A stretch of DNA of 64,000 nucleotides, from assembly GCA_018266075.1 (NCBI GenBank), contig JAFEBB010000029.1:25578-89577 (forward strand). Reading direction: 5' to 3'. Position numbers and translations under genes: made by a program. The stretch is from Deltaproteobacteria bacterium. GTDB taxonomy: Bacteria > Myxococcota > Myxococcia > Myxococcales > SZAS-1. The notes beneath the pieces were generated by a model. It saw only the letters and a list, made by a program, of their open reading frames with translations. It was not told where the DNA came from and did no database searches. This document shows positions 30,998 to 39,574 of the stretch, one piece after another (within the stretch, counting starts at the first letter, position 1; each line of letters begins with the position of its first letter).

Positions 30998-31780
30998 CTA
31001 GGCGACGTCGCGCTGGGGCTCGCGGCCCATGATCTCCCGCGCCAGGGAGAGGTAGGCCTCACAGCCCTTGCTCTTGATGTCGTAGAGCAGGATCGGCTTG
31101 CCGTGCGACGGGCACTCCGAGAGCCTCACGTTGCGCGGGACGATCGTCCGGAACACCTGGTTCGGGAAGTGCTTCTGCACCTCGTCGGCGACCTGGTGGG
31201 CGATCGAGACCCGGGCGTCGAACATGGTGAGCAGGATGCCGTCGAGCTGAAGCTCCGGGTTGATGCCCTGCTTCACCAGGCCGATGGTCTTCACTAGGTG
31301 CGAGAGGCCCTCCAGCGCGTAGTACTCGCACTGCAGGGGGACCACCACCGCATCGCACGCGGCCAGCGAGTTCAGGGTGAGCAGGCCCAGCGACGGCGGG
31401 CAGTCGATGACGATGAAGTCGTAGCGATCGCGAACGGAATCGAGGGCCTGGCGCAGGCGCTGCTCGCGCTGCTCCATGGACACCAGCTCGATCTCCGCGC
31501 CAGTGAGATCGGGCGTCGCTGGGGCGAGCTGGAGGTAGCGCAGGTCGGTGTCGAGGATGACCTCGTCGAGGGTCTTCTCGCCCACCAGCACGTCATAGAT
31601 GGTGCCGCGCTCGTAGTCGGCCGTCGTGAAGCCCAGGCCGGATCCGGCGTTGCCCTGGGGATCGATGTCCACGAGCAGGGTGCGGCGCTCGGCAGAAGCC
31701 AGGGATGCCGCGAGGTTGATGGCCGTCGTGGTCTTCCCGACGCCGCCCTTTTGGTTCGAAATGGAGAGAATCCGGCCCAT
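30998..31780 (-). CDS. parA: Chromosome partitioning ATPase ParA
   Basis: 260 residues from ATG 31780. Deviant Walker A QKGGVGKTTTAINLAASLAS, Walker A' LLVDIDPQGNAGSGLGF, Walker B FIVIDCPPSLGLLTLNSLAA, then PLQCEYYALEGLSHLVKTIG. Dynamic nucleoid-bound ATPase that moves ParB-parS complexes. The open frame continues upstream to 32008, but that part is Arg-rich with no homology and the true start is clear from MGRILSISNQKGG. The 211-base gap to rsmG contains a 9-base inverted repeat (31944-31952/31967-31975) that may regulate parA. Confidence 0.97.
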   Translation of the reverse strand: MGRILSISNQKGGVGKTTTAINLAASLASAERRTLLVDIDPQGNAGSGLGFTTADYERGTIYDVLVGEKTLDEVILDTDLRYLQLAPATPDLTGAEIELVSMEQREQRLRQALDSVRDRYDFIVIDCPPSLGLLTLNSLAACDAVVVPLQCEYYALEGLSHLVKTIGLVKQGINPELQLDGILLTMFDARVSIAHQVADEVQKHFPNQVFRTIVPRNVRLSECPSHGKPILLYDIKSKGCEAYLSLAREIMGREPQRDVA

Positions 31781-31943
31781 GGTGACGCGCCGACCCCCGG
31801 TGAAGATGTTGTTTTGCAGCGGTCTGCGGAAATAGCACGGTGCTCCGACACTCACAAACGCGATCGTCGGCCGGCCCACGTTTTCGCCCGGGGGCCTGGC
31901 AACTGCCCGCGATCTCTCGTGCGTCGCACCCCGATCGGCACCG

Positions 31944-31975
31944 CGATCGCGGACCCCGGTCCTGGCCCGCGATCG
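31944..31975. other. Inverted repeat upstream of parA
   Basis: CGATCGCGG (31944-31952) and CCGCGATCG (31967-31975), a perfect 9-base inverted repeat with a 14-base loop in the rsmG-parA spacer. No U-run follows, so a protein-binding or leader-RNA role is as likely as termination. Confidence 0.45.
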
Positions 31976-31991
31976 ACGGCGAGCGGACGCC

Positions 31992-32657
31992 CTACCCCGC
32001 CGTTCCACGTGGAACGGCCCGTAGCACCCGACGCTGTCCCATTGCCAGGGGCAGCTCGGCGCTCGCCAGCTCTACCACCTCAAACCCGTGATCGGTCGAG
32101 ATCTTCCGCGCTTCCGCTTCATCCTCGCGTGGGCCCAGCATGGCCACCACCGCGCCGTTCGGCCGGAGGTAGGGACGCGCAAACGGCAGCACTTCCGCGA
32201 GGCTCGTGAACGCCCTCGAGACCACCACGTCGGCTGGATCCAACCCCTCCGCCTCCGCCTCTCCCGCCAAGTGGACGTGGACCGCTTTCCCTTGCGTCAG
32301 GCGCAGTTGAGCCAGCGCCATCTTCACGAAGTTGACCTTCTTCGCCACCGAGTCCACCAGGGTCACGCGGAGCCCTGGGCGGGCGATGAGCCAGGGGATC
32401 CCGGGCAGGCCCGCGCCGGAACCCAGGTCCAGGACGGAGCGCGTCTCCGCGGGGAGAACCCGAAGCCCAAGCAGCGAATCCAAGAGGTGTTTCACCCGAA
32501 CCTCGTCGGGCGCCGTGATGCGCGTGAGGTTCAGCTTGGCGTTCCACTTGAGCATCAGGTCGGCGAAGGCCGAGAGCTGCCCCACCTGCCCCGAATGGAG
32601 CGGAATGCCCACCGCGCCAGCCTCCTCCAGGAGGCGATCACTCCACGCCTTATCCAC
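31992..32657 (-). CDS. rsmG: 16S rRNA (guanine-527-N7)-methyltransferase
   Basis: 221 residues, GTG start. RsmG motifs: LMLKWNAKLNLTRITAPDEV, HLLDSLLGLRVL, the SAM-binding loop SVLDLGSGAGLPGIPWLIAR, VTLVDSVAKKVNFVKMALAQ and VVVSRAFTSLAEVLPFARPY. Methylates N7 of G527 in 16S rRNA. The 3' end contains a parS palindrome in frame (codons for VPRGT), and a perfect DnaA box overlaps the start codon. Order mnmG-rsmG-parA is the conserved origin arrangement. Confidence 0.93.
   Translation of the reverse strand: MDKAWSDRLLEEAGAVGIPLHSGQVGQLSAFADLMLKWNAKLNLTRITAPDEVRVKHLLDSLLGLRVLPAETRSVLDLGSGAGLPGIPWLIARPGLRVTLVDSVAKKVNFVKMALAQLRLTQGKAVHVHLAGEAEAEGLDPADVVVSRAFTSLAEVLPFARPYLRPNGAVVAMLGPREDEAEARKISTDHGFEVVELASAELPLAMGQRRVLRAVPRGTAG
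32002..32015. promoter_or_regulatory. parS site 1
   Basis: GTTCCACGTGGAAC, a perfect 14-base palindrome matching the parS core (TGTTNCACGTGNAACA), inside the 3' end of rsmG about 1.1 kb from the parB start. Confidence 0.9.
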
Positions 32658-32658
32658 A
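32650..32658. promoter_or_regulatory. Perfect DnaA box
   Basis: TTATCCACA, identical to the E. coli-type consensus, overlapping the GTG start of rsmG. The start overlap could make it coincidental. Confidence 0.55.
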
Positions 32659-32663
32659 GGCGG

Positions 32664-32677
32664 GTTCCACGTGGAAC
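32664..32677. promoter_or_regulatory. parS site 2
   Basis: GTTCCACGTGGAAC, identical to site 1, in the 77-base spacer between mnmG and rsmG. Being intergenic and identical, it is strong evidence for ParB binding. Confidence 0.93.
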
Positions 32678-32734
32678 AGGGTCAGGCTGCTGAGTTCCCT
32701 GGCATTCGCCGAGAGGGTCCCGCTTCCGCACACG

Positions 32735-32743
32735 TTATGCACA
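32735..32743. promoter_or_regulatory. DnaA box-like 9-mer
   Basis: TTATGCACA, matching TTWTNCACA, overlapping the end of mnmG and 85 bases from the perfect box at 32650. Confidence 0.45.
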
Positions 32744-34618
32744 GCCCGCCTCCCCACGGCGCAGACGCGCCAGGTGCACACCCACGACGGCCAGCGCTGC
32801 CGTGGTCACGCCCGGCAACGCGCTGGCCTCGGCCAACGTCTTCGGACGCGCCCGGGTGAGCCGCTCCTGAAGCTCGGCCGACAGCCCCGCGAGGCCCAAG
32901 AACTCGAAGCCTTCCGGGATCGCCCAACCCAGCTGTCCGGCCACCCGGCTCTGCTCCCGTCCCGCCCGACGCGCATAGCCCGCGTACTTCACCTCGGCCT
33001 CGACCTCCTCCAAGTCCACCAGTTCAAGCGAAGGCGCCCCCTCGGGAATCGCGCGCCTCAGCGCCTCCCACCGGGCCTCGGGTCGCGCCAAGAGCTCGGC
33101 CAGGGGCACCGGCTTTAGAAACGGCGCCAGGCCCTCTCGCGCGAGCGCCGCGAGCGTCTCGCGGTCCGGAAGCGCCATGGTCGAACCCAAGCGAGCAACT
33201 TCGCCGTCGATTCGCGCCCGACGCGCCACCACCCGGCCCGCGTCGCGATCCCCAACCAGACCGAGCGCGCGTCCTTCGCCAGCCAGACGGAGGTCCGCGT
33301 TGCCTTCCCGAAGGTGGAGCCGAGCCTCAGACAGCGAGGTGAACATCCGCATCGGCTCCCCGGACTCTCGCGTCACCAGCTCATCGACCAGCACCGCCAG
33401 GTGCGCCCGCTCCCGCGCCAGCCCCCAGGCCGGCTCACCCGAAGCCCACCGCGCCGCGTTCACCCCCGCCCAGAAGCCCTGAACCGCAGCTTCCTCGTAG
33501 CCGCTGGTGCCGTTGATCTGGCCCGCCAAGAAGAGGCCCGAGTCACCGAGCGCCAGGCGCCGATCGAGCTGCGTGGCCGGGACGTGGTCATACTCCACCG
33601 CGTACCCCGGTTGAGCCATCTCCACGCCCTCGAGTCCGGAAATGGTGCGCAGAAAGGCCAGCTGGGCATCGGGCGGCAGCGAGGTCGAGAGCCCGGCCGG
33701 ATAGACCAGGGGCGACTCCAGGCCCTCCGGCTCCAGAAAGACCGCGTGCCGCTCACGCGCTGCAAACCGGACGACCTTGTCCTCGAGCGAGGGACAGTAC
33801 CGCGGCCCTCGACCCTCGATCCGCCCCTGGTAGAGCGGCGAGCGATGCAGGCTCCCGCGGACCACCTCGTGCGTCCTGGGCGAGGTATGTGTGAGCCAGC
33901 ACGGCCGCTGCCGAAGCCGAGGAAATCCAGTGGCTTCCGTCCAAAACGAGAGTGGCCGAGGCGGGTCATCCCCAGGCTGAAGCTCGGTCCGCTCGAAGTC
34001 GATCGTCGAGGCCAGGAGCCGCGGCGGCGTGCCCGTCTTGAAACGCCCCAGGCGAAGCCCAAGTGCCCGCAGATCCTCGGAGATACCCCGCGCAGGCGCC
34101 TCCCCGACTCGCCCGCCATCCGTCGTGGACTCACCCGTGTGAAGCACCGCCGACAGGAACGTCCCCGTGGTGAGCACCACCGCCCGCCCTTCGACCGCGC
34201 CCTCTCGCGCCAGCCGCACGCCCACCACCCGCGAGCCCTCGCGAAGGAGCCCGATCGCACTGTCCTCGATCACCTCGAGGGTCGGTTGGCCCAGCACCAC
34301 CCGCTGCATCTCCGCCGCGTAGCGCTCCCGATCGCAGAGCACGCGGGTGGCATGGACGGCCGGCCCGCGCGACGCGTTCAGCCGTCGGAACTGGATCCCC
34401 GTGGCATCTGCCGCGCGCGCCATCTGACCGCCAAGGGCGTCGAGCTCGCGCACCAGCTGGCTCTTGGCGCTTCCGCCGATCGCGGGATTGCAGCTCATCC
34501 GGCCGATGCGCGACCGCTCAGGGACAATCGCAGCCACCCGTCGGCCCAGGCGCGCAGCAGCCAGCGCGGCCTCGATGCCCGCGTGGCCCAGCCCGACGAC
34601 GATCACGTCCGCCCGCAT
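32735..34618 (-). CDS. mnmG: tRNA uridine-5-carboxymethylaminomethyl modification enzyme MnmG
   Basis: 627 residues. FAD-binding start MRADVIVVGLGHAGIEAALA (the usual GGGHAGCEAA has Cys replaced by Ile here). Functional cysteines are retained in RMSCNPAIGGSAKSQLVREL and RGPRYCPSLEDKVVRFAAR. Also HATRVLCDRERYAAEMQRV, FKTGTPPRL, GLFLAGQINGTSGYEEAAVQ and KYAGYARRAGREQSRVAG. With MnmE it installs the cmnm5 group at U34 of certain tRNAs, using FAD and methylene-THF. Lies 36 bases after mnmE in the same operon. Confidence 0.95.
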   Translation of the reverse strand: MRADVIVVGLGHAGIEAALAAARLGRRVAAIVPERSRIGRMSCNPAIGGSAKSQLVRELDALGGQMARAADATGIQFRRLNASRGPAVHATRVLCDRERYAAEMQRVVLGQPTLEVIEDSAIGLLREGSRVVGVRLAREGAVEGRAVVLTTGTFLSAVLHTGESTTDGGRVGEAPARGISEDLRALGLRLGRFKTGTPPRLLASTIDFERTELQPGDDPPRPLSFWTEATGFPRLRQRPCWLTHTSPRTHEVVRGSLHRSPLYQGRIEGRGPRYCPSLEDKVVRFAARERHAVFLEPEGLESPLVYPAGLSTSLPPDAQLAFLRTISGLEGVEMAQPGYAVEYDHVPATQLDRRLALGDSGLFLAGQINGTSGYEEAAVQGFWAGVNAARWASGEPAWGLARERAHLAVLVDELVTRESGEPMRMFTSLSEARLHLREGNADLRLAGEGRALGLVGDRDAGRVVARRARIDGEVARLGSTMALPDRETLAALAREGLAPFLKPVPLAELLARPEARWEALRRAIPEGAPSLELVDLEEVEAEVKYAGYARRAGREQSRVAGQLGWAIPEGFEFLGLAGLSAELQERLTRARPKTLAEASALPGVTTAALAVVGVHLARLRRGEAGCA

Positions 34619-34654
34619 GCCGCGCCAGATATCACGCGGCGGCCCGGACGCGCC

Positions 34655-35938
34655 TCACTTGCCAATGCAGAACTGCCGGAACACTCGATCCAGCGCGTCG
34701 CCCTCGAGGGCCCGCCCACGCACCGACGCCAACCACGACCGCGCGCGCCCCAGCTCCTCCGCCACCAGCTCCAGCGCACCCTGCTCCGCCGCCCGGCGGA
34801 TCGCCGCCGACGCTTCCCCAAGTCCCAACGCCTGGCGCTCCACGCCCACCACCAGCGCGTCTTCGCTCCCGGCGCCCAACCGTCGCGACACGGCCTCCCA
34901 GAGCGTGTCCAGCCCCGCGCCCGTCCGCGCGCTGATCGCGATGACCTCGTCGGAGATCTTCCGCGCGGGATCGAGATCGCGCTTGCTGGCGAGGTGCAGC
35001 CAGCCCGCATCGGGCGGCGGCTCGAGCGCATCGATGGGCGTCACCCAGAGCACCAGGTCCGCGCGCTCGGCAGCGGCCTGACCCACGGCGATTCCCCGCG
35101 CCTCCACGCCCGACGCCTCGCGCCAGCCCGCGGTGTCCACCAGCCGCAACGGGAGCCCCCCTCGCTCGCAGTCCGCCGTGACCAGATCGCGCGTCGTGCC
35201 CGGCAGCGCATCCACCAACGCGCGCTCTTCCCCCACCAGGGCATTGAGCAGGCTCGACTTCCCCGCGTTCACCGGTCCGGCGAGCACCACCTCGCTGCGC
35301 ACGAAGAGCCGACGCCCCTGTGCAAACGTCGACGCCAGCGCCTCCAGCTCGCCCGCGACCATCGACATCGCCTCGACCAGCCCCGCCTCCGCCCCTTCCG
35401 CTTCGGCCGGGAAGTCGAGCAGCCCTTCCACGCGCCCCTGGAGATCGAGGACGGCGTCTTCAAGCTGGTCCAGCTTTTCCGAGAGCGACCCGCCGAGCCC
35501 ACGCGCCGCAACCCGGAGCGCGCGCCCGCTCTGGGCCGCGATGAGCTGGGCGACCGACTCGGCCTGAACCAGGTCGAGCTTGCCATTCACGAACGCCCGC
35601 TGCGTGAACTCGCCCGGCTCCGCCAGCCGCGCACCGCACGCCAAGGCCGCCGCGAGCAGCTCCTGCGTCGCCCGCCCGCCGTGCCCGTGAAGCTCGAGCA
35701 CGTCCTCGCCGGTGTACGACGCAGGCCCGGGAAATGGCAGCACCAGCCCTGAATCGAAGGCATCGCCCTCGCGGACGAAGCGCGCGAAGAACGCCTTCCG
35801 CGGCTCGAGCCTCTCCGGCCAGCGGGCGCAGAGCATGCGGCCGATGGAAAAGGCCTCGGATCCGGAGAGCCGGACGATGCCCACCGCCGCAGGACCGGGC
35901 GCAGTCGCCGGCGCGACGATGGTGTCGGAGGCCTTCAC
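34655..35938 (-). CDS. mnmE: tRNA modification GTPase MnmE
   Basis: 427 residues, slightly below the usual 450. N-terminal THF-binding domain (DTIVAPATAPGPAAVGIVRL, YTGEDVLELHGHGG, EPGEFTQRAFVNGKLDLVQA). Central GTPase inserted in the helical domain: GPVNAGKSSLLNALVGEERA, the G2 loop LPGTTRDLV and G3 LVDTAGWREASGVEARG. It ends with the functional FCIGK. Partner of MnmG. GTG start; the first bases overlap the upstream small gene stop by 4. Confidence 0.95.
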   Translation of the reverse strand: MKASDTIVAPATAPGPAAVGIVRLSGSEAFSIGRMLCARWPERLEPRKAFFARFVREGDAFDSGLVLPFPGPASYTGEDVLELHGHGGRATQELLAAALACGARLAEPGEFTQRAFVNGKLDLVQAESVAQLIAAQSGRALRVAARGLGGSLSEKLDQLEDAVLDLQGRVEGLLDFPAEAEGAEAGLVEAMSMVAGELEALASTFAQGRRLFVRSEVVLAGPVNAGKSSLLNALVGEERALVDALPGTTRDLVTADCERGGLPLRLVDTAGWREASGVEARGIAVGQAAAERADLVLWVTPIDALEPPPDAGWLHLASKRDLDPARKISDEVIAISARTGAGLDTLWEAVSRRLGAGSEDALVVGVERQALGLGEASAAIRRAAEQGALELVAEELGRARSWLASVRGRALEGDALDRVFRQFCIGK

Positions 35939-36162
35939 GCCTTGTCGGGCTCGTCGCCGTCGAAGTCGCGCCCGCGCGCGGCCTGCTCCAGCTCCGCGCG
36001 GTGCTTCTCGATGTACGCGTCGACGTCAGCTTCCTTCACGCCCGTGTCGCGCAGCACACCCTGGTACAGCGCCAGGTACTGCGGCGAGTCCCCCGAGAGC
36101 TTCAGCGACACCTTGAGGATCGCCGCCGAGCGCAACGGATCTTTGGCCTTCTTCACCGGCAT
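35935..36162 (-). CDS. Small hypothetical protein between jag and mnmE
   Basis: 75 residues: MPVKKAKDPLRSAAILKVSL, SGDSPQYLALYQGVLRDTGV, EADVDAYIEKHRAELEQAA. Charged and helical, no signal or membrane segment, no family recognised. Its stop overlaps the mnmE start (GTGA) and it begins 4 bases after the jag stop, so it is translated as part of the operon. The tight coupling makes it likely real despite its size. Confidence 0.65.
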   Translation of the reverse strand: MPVKKAKDPLRSAAILKVSLKLSGDSPQYLALYQGVLRDTGVKEADVDAYIEKHRAELEQAARGRDFDGDEPDKA

Positions 36163-36166
36163 GGCG

Positions 36167-36700
36167 CTAGACCTCGACGGTCAACCGGCGGTGGATCCCC
36201 TCGCCCTCCGCACGCACCCGCGCGCCCGCGCCCTGGAGCGCCGCCTGCAAGCTGCGCAGCGGCGCCGGCACCGGGCCCACCCACACCGTTCCGCCCAGCT
36301 TCTTGGCCTTGGCGATGAGCTCCTCGGCCATGGCCTTCACGGCCGGATCCACGTCGCCCACCGGCATGGGCGCGCTCTCGGCCACGGGCTCGCCCGCCAC
36401 CTCCACGAACACCCACTTGCGCCCCGCCTCTTCGCGGTTGATGGCCTTGTTCACCAGGTAGGTGATCGATTCCGCCACCCCGCCGCGGCGGCCCCGACCC
36501 AGCGCCTCGCCACCCTTCGTGGCCTTCACGCCCACGTGGATGCCGTCGGCGCGGTCGTCGACGGTGAGCTCCGCGGTCACGCCCATGCGCTCCAGGATGC
36601 CGCCCACCAGCTCGCGCGCGGCAGCGGCCTTCTCGGGGTTGGGCGCCGGCGAGGGCGCGGGCTCGGAAGCGGGCGGAGCATTCGGCGTGGTGGGATCCAT
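36167..36700 (-). CDS. jag: Jag/KhpB-type R3H-domain RNA-binding protein
   Basis: 177 residues. A Pro/Ala leader precedes a KH-like domain (AAARELVGGILERMGVTAEL, VGVKATKGGEALGRGRRGG, SITYLVNKAINREEA). A C-terminal R3H-like segment follows (MAEELIAKAKKLGGTVWVGP, APLRSLQAALQGAGARVRAE, IHRRLTVEV). The GKGGEAL-type turn reads TKGGEALGRG. Position between yidC and mnmE is the standard jag location. Binds RNA; probably regulates envelope or cell-division genes. The R3H arginine-histidine signature is weak. Confidence 0.75.
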   Translation of the reverse strand: MDPTTPNAPPASEPAPSPAPNPEKAAAARELVGGILERMGVTAELTVDDRADGIHVGVKATKGGEALGRGRRGGVAESITYLVNKAINREEAGRKWVFVEVAGEPVAESAPMPVGDVDPAVKAMAEELIAKAKKLGGTVWVGPVPAPLRSLQAALQGAGARVRAEGEGIHRRLTVEV

Positions 36701-36723
36701 GCGGTCCTCAGATCGAGATGGGA

Positions 36724-38445
36724 TCAGGCGTGGGCGAGGTCAGTCACTTTTTTCTTGCCGTCGTTCGGCGGCCGGGCGGCAGGGTAGCGCTTTCGCAGCC
36801 ACAGCTGCTGGATGATGTTCAGAAGGTTGTTGAACACGTAGTAGAGCGACAGCCCCGCCGGCAGGTTCAACATGAAGACGCCGAACATCACGGGCATCAC
36901 GTAGCGCATCATCTTCTGCTGCATCGGGTCGCCCATCGCGGGCATCATCGACTGGCTCGCGAACATCGACACGATGAGCAGCACGGGCAGCACATACGTG
37001 TGGTCCTGCGCCGAGAGGTCGTTGATCCAGCCGTGGATGAACGGCTGCCGGTAGATGTCGAAGGCGAACTCGAGCAGCCGGTACAGACCCCAGAAGATCG
37101 GCAGCTGAATCAGCAGCGGGAAGCAGCCCGAGAGCGGGTTCACGCCGCTCTGCTGGTACAGCTTCATCGTCTCCAGGTTCTGCCGCTCCTTGTCGTCCTT
37201 GTACTTCTCCTTGATCGCCTCCATCTGCGGCTGGAGCTTGCGCATCCGCTCCGCCTGGCCCATCTGCTTCATGGTCAGGGGCAGGGTGGCGACCTTCACC
37301 AGCAAGGTGAGCAGGATGATGTCCGCGCCCCAGTTCGCCACGATGGAGTGCAGGAAGCGCAGCGCGGCGAGCAGCACCACCGCGATGATCTCCACGAAGC
37401 CGTACTCCACCGCCTGGGTGAGCTGCGGCGCCGCGCCCTTGAGCTGGGGCATGCTCGCGCCCGCAGTCTCCAGCGCCTCCTTCAGCTTCGGCCCGGTGAA
37501 GATGCCGTAGGTGCGCACGCTCGACGCGCCCGGCGCCAGCGACTCGGCCACGCTGATGTCCGCCTGGCGCACGCCGTCCTCGGCGTTGGAGAGCGTCACC
37601 GTCGCCGGCGTCGCCGACACCGGGTAGAACGCCAGCAGGAAGTACTGCTCGTCGATACCCGCGAAGTGCAGCTGGCCCGTGTAGTGGTTGGGCTGGCCGT
37701 CCTTGTTCTTGTCCTGGCGCTGGGTGTTGGTGTCGATCCGCGCGATCGGACGGCGCTGGTTGATGGGCCCGCGGCTGAGGAACCCGCCCGTCTTCTCCGA
37801 GCCCGGCTTCACGAACGTGCCCAGGTTGAAGTCCAGGTTGCCCGCGAGCGTGCCCGTGCCGCCGTTGCGCAGCTCCACCGCGAGCGCCACGTCGTAGCCG
37901 TTGGGCGCCACCGTGTAGCGCTTGACGATGGTGAGGTCGCCCACCTTGCCTGTGAAGGTCACCGCGTCGTCGGTCTTCTCCACCGAGTAGGGAAGGTCGG
38001 CGGGAATCGCCGGCAGGCCGCCGTTGCTGGTGGTGGTGAAGGGCAGGGCCTGGCCGGGCTGGGTCTGGACGAGATCCACCTGCTCGACCTGGCCATCCAC
38101 CGTGCGCTTGAACTGCTCACCCTTGAGCACCGCGCTCTTGAGCACGCCGCCGTAGCTGGAGAACACCAGGTGCCGCGCGGCCGAGTCGAACTCCACCAGC
38201 TGCTCGGGCGGCTTGGGCGCACCCGGCGTCGGCGCGGGGACATTCGCGGCCAGCGTCGGCGTCCCCGGGGTGGCACCGGGCGCAGGGGCCGCAGCGCCAC
38301 CGTCGACGATCTGCGCCACCTCGCCGCCGTCGGGCAAGGCGCCCGCAGGCACCTTGGGCATGAAGAACTTCTGCCAGACGAAGATCAGCGCGGTGCAGAG
38401 CACCACCGCCAGGTAGAGCCGGGTGTTGTCCTGCTGGTTGTTCAC
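36724..38445 (-). CDS. yidC: Membrane protein insertase YidC
   Basis: 573 residues, Gram-negative type. TM1 near the start ([19 protein letters not shown]), then a large periplasmic beta-sandwich domain (about 70-350: [40 protein letters not shown]). The five-helix insertase core follows: [100 protein letters not shown]. Inserts and folds inner-membrane proteins with or without SecYEG. GTG start overlapping yidD by 4 bases. Confidence 0.97.
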   Translation of the reverse strand: MNNQQDNTRLYLAVVLCTALIFVWQKFFMPKVPAGALPDGGEVAQIVDGGAAAPAPGATPGTPTLAANVPAPTPGAPKPPEQLVEFDSAARHLVFSSYGGVLKSAVLKGEQFKRTVDGQVEQVDLVQTQPGQALPFTTTSNGGLPAIPADLPYSVEKTDDAVTFTGKVGDLTIVKRYTVAPNGYDVALAVELRNGGTGTLAGNLDFNLGTFVKPGSEKTGGFLSRGPINQRRPIARIDTNTQRQDKNKDGQPNHYTGQLHFAGIDEQYFLLAFYPVSATPATVTLSNAEDGVRQADISVAESLAPGASSVRTYGIFTGPKLKEALETAGASMPQLKGAAPQLTQAVEYGFVEIIAVVLLAALRFLHSIVANWGADIILLTLLVKVATLPLTMKQMGQAERMRKLQPQMEAIKEKYKDDKERQNLETMKLYQQSGVNPLSGCFPLLIQLPIFWGLYRLLEFAFDIYRQPFIHGWINDLSAQDHTYVLPVLLIVSMFASQSMMPAMGDPMQQKMMRYVMPVMFGVFMLNLPAGLSLYYVFNNLLNIIQQLWLRKRYPAARPPNDGKKKVTDLAHA

Positions 38446-38699
38446 GGGTGGGCCTCGTTCCTATGGCCGGCGCCCAGGGCGCGGCGCGGCGGCACAGGGT
38501 CGAGCCCGCCTCGGCAGAAGGGTTGGCAACGTAAGATGCGCCAGGCCGCGAGCAAGCTGCCCTTCGCCGCGCCGTGGACGCTGATCGCCTCGCGCGCGTA
38601 GTGCGAGCACGAGGGGTGGAACCGGCAGGCCGGCGGCAGGAGCGGACTCAGCAGACGCTGATAGAGCGCGATGAGCTTGTCGAGCAGCTGGGCGACCAT
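38442..38699 (-). CDS. yidD: Membrane protein insertion efficiency factor YidD
   Basis: 85 residues: [63 protein letters not shown]. This is the complete YidD pattern with conserved cysteines. Helps YidC-dependent insertion at the inner membrane. Seven bases downstream of rnpA and overlapping yidC, as in most bacteria. Confidence 0.95.
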   Translation of the reverse strand: MVAQLLDKLIALYQRLLSPLLPPACRFHPSCSHYAREAISVHGAAKGSLLAAWRILRCQPFCRGGLDPVPPRRALGAGHRNEAHP

Positions 38700-38706
38700 G
38701 CGGCCC

Positions 38707-39111
38707 TCATGACGTCGACGGCCCGCCTTTGGGCGCGGGCTTGCTCATAACATTCGGCCGGGCAAGGAGCTTCGCTTTCAGGGCCCGGCCCAGCTTCTCC
38801 AGGTCCTTCACGATGGCCGCGAAGCCCGCCTCGCCGGTCCCCGGCCGGGCGATCACCACCACCTCCACGCCCTCGGGCAGGAACCCCTGGTGCTTGCGGA
38901 AGGCCTCGCGAATCCACCGCTTGACCCGGCTGCGGACCACCGAGTTCCCGACCTTGGTCGAGACGGTGATCCCCAGCCGCCGCCCGCGCTTGCCCGGCTT
39001 GGCCAGGGCGGTCAGCCACTGGCCCTGGGCCTTGGTGCCCTTGCCCTGGACGTCCAGGAATTCCCGGCGCTTGCGCAACCGGGCCGACTTGGGCCAGCCC
39101 TCGCCGGGCAT
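38707..39111 (-). CDS. rnpA: Ribonuclease P protein component
   Basis: 134 residues. N-terminal [20 protein letters not shown], the RNase P signature [20 protein letters not shown] and the following beta strand [11 protein letters not shown]. Basic protein cofactor of the P RNA, which removes 5' leaders from tRNA precursors. Starts 4 bases after the rpmH stop. Confidence 0.95.
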   Translation of the reverse strand: MPGEGWPKSARLRKRREFLDVQGKGTKAQGQWLTALAKPGKRGRRLGITVSTKVGNSVVRSRVKRWIREAFRKHQGFLPEGVEVVVIARPGTGEAGFAAIVKDLEKLGRALKAKLLARPNVMSKPAPKGGPSTS

Positions 39112-39115
39112 GCGG

Positions 39116-39265
39116 CTACTTCTTGTACGAAGAGACGACCAGGCGCTTGCGGCCCTTGGCGATGCGGCGCTTGAGCACGGTGCGGCCCTGCTTGGTGGCG
39201 TTGCGCTTGCGGAACCCGTGGGCCCGGTTGCGGCGGATCTTGCTCGGCTGATAGGTGCGCTTCAC
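39116..39265 (-). CDS. rpmH: 50S ribosomal protein L34
   Basis: 49 residues ([20 protein letters not shown], then [20 protein letters not shown]). GTG start at 39265, preceded by a strong GGAAGGAG ribosome-binding site; a longer open frame to 39466 is not coding. First gene of the leftward cluster. Confidence 0.96.
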   Translation of the reverse strand: MKRTYQPSKIRRNRAHGFRKRNATKQGRTVLKRRIAKGRKRLVVSSYKK

Positions 39266-39361
39266 GACTGACTCCTTCCGGATGATTCGCCCAACTCGGG
39301 CGCGCGCGAACCGTCGGAAGCGGTCGGGGGCTTGCCTGCCCCGGGCGCGAAAAAGCGGCGA

Positions 39362-39391
39362 ATCCAACCCGAAGTGGGCCTTTGTTGTCAA
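39362..39391 (-). promoter_or_regulatory. Promoter for rpmH-rnpA cluster
   Basis: On the minus strand TTGACA (39391-39386), an 18-base spacer and TTGGAT (39367-39362), about 97 bases before the rpmH start. Perfect -35, weak -10. Confidence 0.45.
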
Positions 39392-39436
39392 GCCTTTCCA
39401 CGCGCTGCGTCGAGGACCCTGTCTGATCGGAAGGGA

Positions 39437-39486
39437 TATTTCCTGATACATCACGTTCGCGCCCAAAAGCCCGGCCGGATCAGGAA
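39437..39486. repeat. Inverted TTCCTGAT/ATCAGGAA pair upstream of dnaA
   Basis: TTCCTGAT (39440-39447) and ATCAGGAA (39479-39486) flank a 31-base spacer in the dnaA leader. The longer string TATTTCCTGAT (39437-39447) recurs just before dnaN (43006-43016). Possible shared regulatory site. Confidence 0.4.
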
Positions 39487-39574
39487 CTTGAACGCAGTTG
39501 TTGATCCGCGTCGGCGGCTTGGTCTACACAGCCCAAACGCGGCCCACCGGCTGCGCCGGGAGAGGGCCCGAACA

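Noticed and set aside
39332..39574. N-terminal extension of DnaA in the open frame
   Set aside because: Arg-rich, lacks DnaA domain I features, and overlaps the divergent promoter; the GTG at 39575 gives the normal length.
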